NCBI GenBank assembly: GCA_023055425.1
Contig: JALGPY010000003.1
Span: 19,403,001 to 19,467,000, forward strand
Length of the DNA stretch: 64,000 nucleotides
DNA from: Linanthus parryae
Taxonomy: Eukaryota > Streptophyta > Magnoliopsida > Ericales > Polemoniaceae
Direction of reading: 5' to 3'
Shown: in pieces, positions 55,332 to 64,000 of the stretch
Numbering within the stretch: the stretch's first letter is position 1
Layout: each line of letters opens with the position of its first letter
The notes under the pieces: model-generated
What the model was told of the DNA's origin: nothing
The model's database searches: none
What the model saw: only the letters and a program-made list of their open reading frames with translations
Made by a program: the position numbers and the translations under genes

Positions 55332-55883
55332 ATTAACCCGATGGAACCGGACGAAGCCGGTTTTAACTTCTCAACTAGGGTCGAATCCGGTTCAATTGAA
55401 AATGGATCGGATTTGGATGTAGAAAAGCCACACCCGATCAGATCTGGATCGGGATATGAGGGAAGATTTAGCGTGTTCCGGCCCAGTCTGATCCGACGCA
55501 TATTTGTGATTTACAAACACACCCATATTAACTCTCAAATTACACTTCCAAAAAGAATACAAAAGTAACTCCAATCTATAAAGCTATTTCTTTTGTGTTT
55601 TAGGTTTCATAACTTACGAACATACCTTAGCGTATGAAATAATGTTTATTTTGTATGTTATTTTTTGTATTTTACTGCAAACTCAATTCAGATCCGGTCC
55701 GACTACGTATTATATGGATCTATGGATCGAATTTGGATAGGCTGAATGAAACCCGATCCTATCTGATTTGAATCCGGCGACGATCCTAACAGATCGGGGC
55801 TGGATCTGGATCACATTTCTCCTGGTCGGATCCGGATCGGTAAGGCCCTGATCCGATCCAGATCTGACCCGTTGTCATCCCTA
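55332..55883. mobile_element. Second copy of the GATC-rich hAT MITE, inverted
   Basis: The right end GACCCGTTGTCATCCCTA is the diverged complement of the TAGGGATGGCAACGGGT end at 973. The AT-rich core ('ggtttcataacttacgaacat') is the complement of the core at about 1240-1275. Subterminal regions again carry GGATC/GATCC words. The left end is not sharp and no 8-bp duplication is evident, so it is older or truncated. Confidence 0.75.
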
Positions 55884-55988
55884 CATGAGGCGACATACGT
55901 CCACAAATAATAGTAATTGTTGCCTAATAACTTTATAACATAATTTTACTTTGTTTATAGATTTATAGGTAAATATTATTTTATTTAA

Positions 55989-57576
55989 AGGTAAAAGACA
56001 CTTTCCACCCTCACACTATGGAGAAAATACATTTTCCCCCTGAACTATGGATAAATACTTTTTCCACCCATGTCAGAGTTAAAAACTAAGGGTGGACTAA
56101 CATTAGTGAAAAGACAAAAATACCCCTCAAAATTGCCCCACTATAAATGCTTTTCCTCCTCATTTCCTAACACGGACAACCTTATCTCTTCCTCCTTTCT
56201 TCTCTCCCGATCTCTCTCCCTCTCCCTCTGCTCTTCTCGACCAAAAATCATCACACCCAACCCAGACCTCCATTGAAGCAACGAAAACCTCTCCCTAGCA
56301 GTAAGATCTATTTCTCCTAGAACACCCAAATCCCCCCTCCCCACATCCTCTCGATATGCTCTCTCTCTCCCTCTCTTCCTCTTCATCTCCCTCTGCAGAT
56401 AGACGATGTAGGTCGCGAGGTTGGTGATAAGGGTTGTGTCTTCGCTGGAAAGATGGACGGAGTGGTGGTGGTCGGCAAAAACAGAGGTGGTGGTAATGTG
56501 TGTACTCTCTATAAAACAGTGAATTAGATATGGGTGTGAGCCTTCGGTAAACAGAGGGTACGCCACTCCACCAGATCAGTCACTCAGATGAAGGAGGTAG
56601 AGGGAGGAGGTTGCCAGCCCCTCAGGTGCGTCGTCGACAACTCTGCATCAAATGGCGGTGGCTATGGTTTCTGGGTTCGGGAGTTCTGGTTCACGAAGGT
56701 GTTTCTAGGTCGAGAAGGAGGGCAATTCGAGTCTAGTCGGATCGATTCGTCCTTCTTCGTCAATCGGCAAATGTTTTGGAGTTGGATTGCACTGTCGATG
56801 TGGGCGTCTCCTCCCCTTTCCTCCCAGATTCCTTCCTTTTTGTGAGTTTAGCGATTCGATCTCTTGTGTCTCCGAATGTGATTTTCTTCTGATTTCGTTC
56901 TTAATTTTCCTATCAATTGGCCAAATTGTGTTGTCTAATCGGATGTACTTCCAATGCGAATGTTATGATTCAGTGATTTGTGATTTGTCGAATTTGATTT
57001 TTACTGAAAAATCATGAGAATGTTCTTGCTTCTTCTTTATAATGTATCTGGTTCGGGAGTTCTGGTCAGCAAAGGTGTTCTGGATCGAGAAGGAGGGCAA
57101 TTCGGATTTGGTCAGATTTGGGTCTTTTTGGGTTTAATGTCTGAGGCACTGGTTGGAGACTCAGAGGCGAGAAAGGAGTTGTGTCGGTGGTTGGGACTGG
57201 GTTGCAGTTGCCTTGTTCAATTCAACCATTTCGCAGTCGAAGAGTCTTGTTTTTTCGCAAATTTGGAGATTGTTGTTGTTGTTGGTAGTGGTGGTGGTGG
57301 GAATTTGTTGGTAGTGGAGATGGTACTCAAGAACACCAACAACATCAAGAACATGATGAATTCAATAAAGAAAAAAAAATGTCATTTGTCCACAATTTGT
57401 AAGGGTAAAATGGTCACAAAAAAACTAGTTTGCACCCCTCCACTAACGGATTGTAACAGAAGGATGGTATCCGTTCACCCTCCATCTAGTGACAGGGGAG
57501 AACAAAATATTTATCCATAGTTCAGGGGAAAAAAATATTTTCTCCATAGTGTGATGGTGAAAAATTTCTTTTACCC
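55989..57576. mobile_element. Mutator-like (MULE-type) element 1
   Basis: The outer about 75 bp at each end are inverted repeats: AGGTAAAAGACACTTTCCACC at the left and the complement of GGGTAAAAGAAATTTTTCACC at the right, both continuing into 'cacactatggagaaaata' and 'cctgaactatggataaat'. The supposed 9-bp flanks (55980-55988 and 57577-57585) agree poorly, so it is the oldest of the trio. The interior is GC-richer, with a duplicated segment (56660-56745 and 57040-57125: 'gttcgggagttctggt', 'cgagaaggagggcaattcg') resembling captured genic sequence I cannot identify. No transposase. Confidence 0.72.
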
Positions 57577-57585
57577 TTTTTGTTT

Positions 57586-58139
57586 GGGTAATTTTCACTT
57601 CCACCCTCTCAGTTTTGGTTGATCTTCACTTACACCCCTTCTAGTTTGAAAACTTCACTTACACCCCTTACGATCACTAAATATTGTTGTCACTTACACC
57701 CCTACGTGTATTTACACTTTTAGTTTATACAATAATTTTTCAAATTCAGTGGTTTGAACATATTTACCCTTGCAAAGGCTGTATGAGTCAATCCACCCTT
57801 CATTTTGTAAACTCTGGCTCGAGTTAATCCTAATTTTTGTTTGTAGTAACTGCACCATGTTCAAAAATACATATGAAACATGTGATATAATACAAATATT
57901 TTGCATGTGTTAAGAATATACATTGGGCTGGATTAACGGCTGCAACCACTTTTAAGGTAAGTTTGTCTGAAAAATTAACTTTCGGAAGTTACCATAAGAA
58001 CTAGCATGGTGAATGCACCGAGTGGGTGTAAATGACAACATGTTTGGTAGTCATACGGGGTGTAAGTGAAGTTATCCAAACTAGGAGGGATATAAGTGAT
58101 GATTGATCAAAACTGAGGGGGTGTAAGTGAACTTTACCC
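57586..58139. mobile_element. Mutator-like (MULE-type) element 2
   Basis: Inverted ends GGGTAATTTTCACTTCCACC and GGGTAAAGTTCACTTACACC (complement) extend more than 100 bp with repeated 'cttacacccc' blocks. Flanking 9-mers TTTTTGTTT (57577-57585) and TTTTTCTTT (58140-58148) agree at 8 of 9, the size expected for Mutator-like insertions. The 554-bp element has no coding content, so it is a MULE-MITE. It abuts element 1 with only its target duplication between. Confidence 0.78.
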
Positions 58140-59009
58140 TTTTTCTTTTGATTTAAATCAAGGGTAAAATCCACTTTGCACCCCTATGTTTTGGCGATTT
58201 GTCACCCGCAACCCCTGTGTTTAGGACAATGCACTTTACCACCCCTGTAACGGAAAAAAGTGAGGACACTTAGCACCCTTCTGTCATATTCCGTCCAAGA
58301 TACCATTATTTAACATTTTTGACCATTTTGCCCTTATGTCATTTGTGTTCATTGTGTTCATGTTCTTGACATTTCCTAATGTTCTTGACCATGGCCTCCA
58401 CCACCATCACCACCACCACCACCACCACCAATACCCAAGTCTACACTACCACCACCACCACCAACAAACAACAACCGTCCCATCAAGAATACTCGACAAA
58501 TCAATGGATTACAAATATATATTATGAAACTACGCTAAGCAATAAATCGAAGCCCCCAAATCAACACCAATTATCAATCTGGAGAGATGATTTTATATAT
58601 TACGAACAAATATTTACAAAAAGACTCAGATTTATAATTGAAAACCGGCAACAAAAAATTGCATCTATCATGGCTGCAAAACTCATTGCCCCGCTAGAAA
58701 AGTAACAATTTTTCAGCAACCAGATTCAATCAACTGATCAAAATCATCATCGCCTAACAGTTAGGAAAAATGAAGAGACAAACAAATCAAAGCCCCCACA
58801 AACATAAGCCCCAAAAAAACAGTTGTGAAGCCACTTCCAATTGGTAAACCCACCAAAACAAACCGTATCGGGCCAAATCGGTAAACCCCCAAAACAAACC
58901 AAATCGAACCACCAAGAGATTCGATCTGTTTGATTAGAGCTCACAACTAGACAAAATCAGAGAGGAAGACCGATTGGGGCGGGCGAATGCACCCAGACCC
59001 AAATCAACC

Positions 59010-59216
59010 CTAAAAACGGCTATGGGGATGGCTAAAACCATTTCGGTGAGCCCTAATTTCAAGGGTTTGGGACCAGAACCCGACTAGGGTTTGCCGAATT
59101 CCTCTAAGAGGGATTGAACAGAGCACGACCCATTGGATTGGGCGGAGATAGGCTTCGAGGATTTTGAAGACGCCGTAGAGTACGAACACGGCCAAGGCGA
59201 GGCCGGCGTGGGCCAT
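59010..59216 (-). pseudogene. Captured gene fragment resembling plant TMEM245 (C9orf5-like) membrane protein
   Basis: The 68-codon frame begins '[20 protein letters not shown]' (one hydrophobic segment) and continues '[20 protein letters not shown]' followed by '[10 protein letters not shown]'. The [17 protein letters not shown] motif is, as I recall it, characteristic of the plant TMEM245/C9orf5-like multipass membrane proteins. The parental protein is several hundred residues, so this is only one exon's worth and it loses similarity after 'FWS'. GC content is higher than the surrounding DNA. It sits wholly inside the Pack-MULE at 58162-59715. The family assignment rests on memory of the motif. 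Confidence 0.55.
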
Positions 59217-59390
59217 GGTTATGTGAGTGCGAGACGTACCTGAGGGTCGCCGGAGACGGCGGGAGGCTCGCTGGGGGGATTTGTCGGCGGAGGCAGCGCG
59301 TGGGTTTGCTGCGGTGGTGATTGGTTGGGGTTCTGGAGTGATGATTCCGATCGGAACATGTGGTCGATGGGGTGCAGATCTGGTGTAGGG

Positions 59391-59408
59391 GGAGAGAGAG
59401 AGAGAGTG

Positions 59409-59470
<62 letters not shown>

Positions 59471-59472
59471 TA

Positions 59473-59506
<34 letters not shown>
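59391..59506. repeat. (GA)n microsatellites in two blocks
   Basis: Two long GA runs separated by 'gtgatagaggga' lie at the inner edge of the right half of the Pack-MULE. Arg-Glu frames across them are artefacts. Confidence 0.95.
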
Positions 59507-59509
<3 letters not shown>

Positions 59510-59724
59510 TTAGTGCTGGAGGAGAAAAATGGGGAAGAGAGTAAAGGTTTGGAAAATATAGTGGGTAATTATCCGAATTTCCGAGGGTAAAAACGTCATT
59601 TTTCCTCGCCGTTTATGTTCTGTCAGTTACAGGGGTGGTAAAATGCATTGTCCGAAACACAGGGGTAGCGGGTGACAAATTGCCAAAACATAGGGGTGCA
59701 AAGTGGATTTTACCCTTAAATCAA

Positions 59725-60831
59725 TCATTAACCCAAGTTCATCATCATCAAGATAACATAACAACATCGACTCACGAAAATGAGTTCTAACTCGAGGGGT
59801 AAGAGGATTTGTACACCCTGCATCAGGTCTCAAGTTCGAAACCCCCCAACATCTACAAACTCTTACAAAAAAAAAAGAGATCTATTAGAACCTGCATCAG
59901 ATCTCAAATTTGAGACCCCCAAGTAGAGTCTGAGTGTCATCGACTTCAGAATTTCTCACCAGACCGTTGGAAGTGATGATAATCCAACGGGACAGGTATT
60001 TACCTAGTTAAACCCCAAGTATAAACTAGAGAAATGCAGAATTACCGGAAAAACAGGGTCATCTAATCAAGCATCAACCTCGTGAGCAGGTGAGACGTCT
60101 CCAAGTCGGACCTAGTCCACAAAAAAAGGAAACTCAGCTGGCATCTCCATTACACACGTCAAGCCAGCATTGGTTTAATACCGGATCCACACTGTTCAGA
60201 AGTTTAGGAAACACCATCTGCAACTCAAAAGCATCATCATCGAAGATCCACATTACTCAGAAGATTAGGGAACACCGTCTGCAACTCAATTAGAACATCA
60301 TCATCGAAGATCACCAAAGTACCCCCTAAACAGAAATCTAGCTCAGAAGTAACTGGTAAAGAAGACATATAAATCATTCTGCTCAAGAATGTTTAGCAAA
60401 CACCATGAACAGGAACACTATTGATAACAACAGCCAAATTTGAAGTGGAAACTACTTGGTTCAAACCAGAGGTTCTATTGTATCAGCTATGTACCACTAT
60501 GACCAATTTCATGACTGATATCATAAGAAGAGTATGACTACAAACAGTAAAATCCAACTAGTTTTATGAGACTAACACCCCTACTCATGCATAAAGCACA
60601 ACAACAGCTAGTTTGGTTATTCTATTACCATAGTTAAGCTTAGCTAAAACATCATCAGAAGTTCTCTCAGTTCACTGATACATAAGCTTTGTCGTTCTAA
60701 AAGAAAACTAGAATCCTCAAAGACTTCAATTAGTTGCAAGACAAGTCGTCTCCTTAGTCAGGATCTCAAATGCCAAGAACATAGTATTGGTTCCAAAAGC
60801 CTTCCTAAACTCACTTGTTACCTCCTTTGTC
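59725..60831. other. Interval downstream of the AIPP2-like gene
   Basis: No coding sequence recognised. 60180-60260 contains a short imperfect direct repeat ('agaagtttaggaaacaccatctgcaactca' and a close copy about 75 bp on). The nearest part of this interval probably holds the 3' untranslated region of the gene at 60832-63633. Confidence 0.45.
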
Positions 60832-63633
60832 CTACCACTGTTGACTGGATGCTCCCTTCCTGTAAGACTCCTCGAAACCTGGAGGAATGTCCATGACCCC
60901 TTGTTTTCTGACACCTGGCAGCACCGGGTGTTGAGTAGTGTGCATGACCTCCTGTTGACTGCCACGTGTCCCCCATGATGGTTCTCTAGGGATACGTATG
61001 TCAGGCGTCCCCACTTCAATTCCACCAATCATATCTACCTCCATGTCAGATGAGGTTTCCACCGTATGAATCTCGCCATTTTCATGAGAAAGACTTGAAG
61101 GCTGTGCTGGCGGAGGGAGCCTCTCGCGAGCCTTTGGTTCAGCTTTTTTCTTCTTGACACGGCGAAAGAGCCCCCACAAGAAGTGTTCACCGCCCCATTC
61201 TGTGATACGACATTAACAGGAAAAAAATAGAATCAAAGTCAAGCCTAAGAATGATGCACAGTAGAAGAAAAGGAAATAGAAGACATGAAAGCCTCAACCC
61301 CCGCAAGGTGTTGCAAGGAAAAATGAAGATCTATTTACTTCAGATATTTCTTCACATCCTTCATCTTCTGAGAAGCATACTTTGTGCTTCATTGGTTTCC
61401 TAGACTGAATTTGTAAGTTCTATCCAATGTCACATACCACACGACCATCGATAATCTCAGGGATTTTTCTTGTTTTTAAGTGTCATAAAAATAACTCCCG
61501 GGGATTTTTTTCTTATTTTTACGTGTCATGAAAATATTGCATAAATCTCATCTCTTTAACAGAACATTTTATATATATACTTACTAATAGTATCAGTCAG
61601 TGGAAATTGAACAATCTAAACATGATAGTTTGAAAATAGTAGCACGAGTTTCTTACTTTGAGAAGAAGTGGACAAACATTTGGATGAGAAAACCAAAAGC
61701 TCAACACCATTCACGCAAGTGCACAAGACCAAATCGCTTGCCTCCATGAATTCCACCAGGCGAACATAATTTTCAGACCTAAAATTTTCAACGAAAAGCG
61801 TAAATACAATCTTCATGACAGCAAAGTTTAAACAACTGAGATAAAGAATCAGACCTTTTGCTGCTTCCGGAGAATAGATACAGCCCAATATCGTCCTTGC
61901 CTGGACAGTAATTTTGAAATATACCAGTCCAGACTTCGGGACGCGGGAGTAGTTCAAAAGAAAGAACTTCGGGCAATTTCTTCGAGAACTCGAGAAGTTT
62001 CCAAAGAACCTTGTCTGGAGTATGAGCGTCAATAGCAACATTGAGGTCCTTTAGAGTTCCAGTACCAGGAACTCGGAAGTTACCCCTGAAATGCAAAAGA
62101 GAACAATCAGTTAGGCATAACTTTTCATATCCTTGCCTGATTTCATAGAAAATGAAATGTAGCTATTGTGCTGGATATGGCAAAAAAGCATTAGCCTTAT
62201 AGTTATGTCGACCTGAAAGAGACTACTTTCTGGTGACAGGGGATGGTATGAACTATAAATTGTTTTTGATGCTGGCCATCATGTAACAAAAAAATGTGGT
62301 CATCTAAAAGAGAGATCCAAAGACCTAGAACTTAACGGATTCCTAAACACTCAGCGGAAGAAGTTATGCACAAAGTAGATTGTAAGAGAAACTATAGCAA
62401 ATCTTAGGAGCATACACAGCTAAAACAAGCATTTTTCCTAGTTTAACCGGGATCGACTACAAGCATCTCCCATCAGCTAAAACAAGCTTTTAAAAAACCA
62501 GGATGGATCTTGAACCAAAACCAATCAAAAGTTTCCAACCAGTTTTTTGAACCAAAATCTTTTTAAAGACATCTATATACTAAGGAAGGATGCGCTTATA
62601 GTCTTATACTAATCACCATGCTTTGTTGTTCTTTATCTAGCCTTTGGATGTATTAAATCTCACCCACTCATTTCTTGTTCTCTCTATACTCTATATAGGC
62701 TTCTACGTGAGCATAGTCAGCTAAAACAAGCCTTTTTTCCAATGTAACCGGGGTCTACTACAAGCATCTCCCGTCAGCTAAAACAAGCTTTTACAAAAAC
62801 CAGGACGGATCTTGAACCACAACCAATCAAATTTATAACCGGTTTATTTAACCAAAATCTTTTTGAAGACATTTGAAGAATGCTCCCAAAGTGGAGTAAT
62901 GAAAGACAACATAATCCCCGTTTGTTGAAAAGAAGAAAATAAACAAACAGAGCGATATTTGTAGAGATGATCAATCCCAAATACAAAAATAGGGAATGCA
63001 GAGAAAAGTTTATGTTTAGAGACAGATCGATCCCAGATACAAAAACTGTGGGAGATGTTGGGTAATGGAAAGGTCCCAAGTCTGATGAAAGTCCAAGAAC
63101 TCGCGTTCATTGAAGGGTCAAATATCAGATGGGACAAGCTGAAATTCGAAGCATTTTCCCAGATTATATTCAAGCAGAATTTTAGCAATTCAACAGTCTA
63201 GAGCTGCAAAGACGGATAAGCTAATATCGCCAGAATATGATAGGGGATAATGGAAGAAGAATGTTGGGGTAAAGTCTGGGGTCTCAAGTGTCCAGAGAAG
63301 TTGAAGTCATTACTTTGGAAATGCCTACATGAAACTAGTATGAAACGTATTTTGTCATCAAGTTTTCCTCAGCAATTGTTAACCGTCAACCAATTTTCTT
63401 TTTATGTGGCTGTATAATATGAACGATCTTGCATTTGCATAAAAGCAAAACCAGACTCAAATAGATTCATGATCAGTAACAGCACAATGGTAATTGTTCA
63501 AGATTAGCTACTCACGTCCAAGAAGAAGAATAAGCAGGGCCTTGAACTTTCTTTTCTTCCGGAAGGACATTCACAAGCTCCCCATTTCCAGCACCACTCT
63601 TTCTTCGGTCAACATCAGCCGAAGCATCAACAC
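60832..63633 (-). CDS. AIPP2-like (PHD/SPOC-like domain) chromatin protein, C-terminal exons; 5' part outside the window
   Basis: Four exons splice in frame on the minus strand: 63633-63516, 62085-61855, 61778-61657 and 61199-60832, with GT donors at 63515, 61854 and 61656 and AG acceptors at 63634, 62086, 61779 and 61200. The first ends in an S-S-S-W run and joins 'GNFRVPG', the start of the SPOC-like domain. The second holds 'KVLWKLLEFSKKLPEVL' and 'IFQNYCPGKDDIGLYLFS'. The third holds 'ENYVRLVEFMEASDLVL' and 'NGVELLVFSSKCL'. The last begins 'WGGEHFLWGLFRRVKKKKA', followed by a polar tail to the stop. This matches the AIPP2/PAIPP2 family, nuclear PHD-finger proteins that in Arabidopsis act with a BAH protein and CPL2 in Polycomb-linked repression. 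The PHD finger would lie upstream, beyond the edge. No stops or frameshifts, so probably functional. Confidence 0.85.
62419..62885. repeat. Intronic tandem duplication, about 300-bp period
   Basis: Within the 1.43-kb intron, 62419-62580 and 62719-62885 are similar ('agctaaaacaagc', 'tttaaccggg.tc.actacaagcatctccc.tcagctaaaa', 'gatcttgaacca.aaccaatcaaa', 'aaccaaaatcttttt'). The paralogous intron at 44455-45320 has only one copy, so the duplication followed the gene duplication. Confidence 0.75.
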
Positions 63634-64000
63634 CTAAAAGATTAAGTAGTCTCTTAAATAAAACAATGCTGGGAGTCATAAACAGAGAGAAAAGAGATAC
63701 CAGACTAACAATTATATACCATGATGCTCATACATTCCTGAAAGGTGACAATAATGTAATCTAATAATCTAATTATACTACCAAAAAGAAAGAAACTGAC
63801 TAGTTCTTTGAGATGTATAATACATAAGGAAATTATTTCAGTATGTTCAAAAGAACAAATTCTAGACGTAATGTATCATCTATAGCCATTCATTGGGGTT
63901 TTCAGCCACTGTTTCTAAACAAGATTCTCAATTCCAAGTGTGTTGAAAAAGAATACTGCACCTTTCAACCTAGTCAGGATTCTGCTGTCACACAACAATC
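63634..64000 (-). other. Intron upstream of the first visible exon of the AIPP2-like gene
   Basis: AT-rich, no further exon found before the window edge. The acceptor TTTTAG at 63639-63634 bounds it. Confidence 0.55.

Larger units (their letters stand above)
58162..59715. mobile_element. Pack-MULE: Mutator-like element 3 carrying a host-gene fragment
   Basis: Long inverted ends begin GGGTAAAATCCACTTTGCACC and stay similar for about 100 bp (58162-58265 and 59610-59715). The flanks TTAAATCAA at 58153-58161 and 59716-59724 are an exact 9-bp target duplication, diagnostic of Mutator-like transposition. Inside there is no transposase. A GC-rich block at about 58930-59330 encodes, on the minus strand, a fragment of a conserved membrane protein (59010-59216). 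A (CAC)n tract lies at 58397-58470 and GA microsatellites at 59391-59506. Confidence 0.88.

Noticed and set aside
58336..58527. Histidine-rich and threonine-rich frames
   Set aside because: Produced by a (CAC)n tract inside a Pack-MULE. No conserved sequence on either side.
59325..59513. Arg-Glu repeat frame, similar one at 53036-53275
   Set aside because: Translations of (GA)n microsatellites.
1..64000. CRISPR arrays, bacterial operons, organellar or viral gene clusters
   Set aside because: No regular direct-repeat/spacer structure, no compact bacterial-type gene packing, no plastid or mitochondrial gene, and no recognisable viral replication or capsid gene. The repeats found are transposons and microsatellites.

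Overview
The window is plant nuclear DNA, most likely from a eudicot: introns of plant type, a CC-NB-LRR resistance gene, a pentatricopeptide-repeat (PPR) pseudogene, a plant PHD/SPOC-like gene, and a dense population of plant transposable elements. I cannot name the species. Only two host genes look functional: an intact CC-NB-LRR gene on the minus strand (21261-24371), and the last four visible exons of an AIPP2-like SPOC-domain gene on the minus strand (60832-63633), which continues past the right edge. A 22-codon acidic ORF behind a promoter-like stretch (42120-42579) is a weaker candidate.

Layout. 1-6050: a nest of retroelements. A LINE on the minus strand is split by a hAT-type MITE (973-1552) and by a second, 5'-truncated LINE (1655-~5625), which is itself split by a non-coding LTR element (2750-4879). 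6051-8904: no recognised gene, one GT/AT microsatellite. 8910-14132: a 5.2-kb LTR element on the minus strand with a perfect target duplication, a 1.6-kb 3' LTR, an almost completely deleted 5' LTR, and an ordered array of palindromes inside the LTR. 14138-20400: no convincing gene. 20424-24371: a broken copy of the last exon of the AIPP2-like gene, a solo TRIM LTR, then the NB-LRR gene. 24400-30550: sparse, with two Stowaway-like MITEs, degenerate repeats and microsatellites. 30562-32126: a three-level nest, hAT-like MITE inside hAT-like MITE, with a Stowaway inside the inner one. 32135-35330: a decayed copia element lacking RT/RNase H. 35394-35735: a complete TRIM. 36043-36810: PPR pseudogene. 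36950-37570 and 44455-45320: two further pieces of the duplicated AIPP2-like gene, separated by a copia element (38048-41782) and a promoter-like region. 45722-46183: hAT-like MITE. 46855-50590: two neighbouring inverted repeats, about 0.5 kb and 3.1 kb long. 51800-55280: a degenerate two-copy segmental duplication. 55332-55883: second copy of the GATC-rich hAT MITE. 55989-59715: three Mutator-like elements side by side, the third carrying a host-gene fragment. 60832-64000: the AIPP2-like gene.

Two themes tie the window together. First, insertion history can be read from target-site duplications (5 bp for LTR elements, 8 bp for hAT, 9 bp for Mutator-like, TA for Stowaway), several of them perfect. 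Second, pieces of a duplicate of the AIPP2-like gene lie in collinear order and the same orientation at 20.4 kb, 37 kb and 45 kb. This suggests one ancient copy was pushed apart by insertions, with the NB-LRR gene and PPR pseudogene now lying between its former exons.
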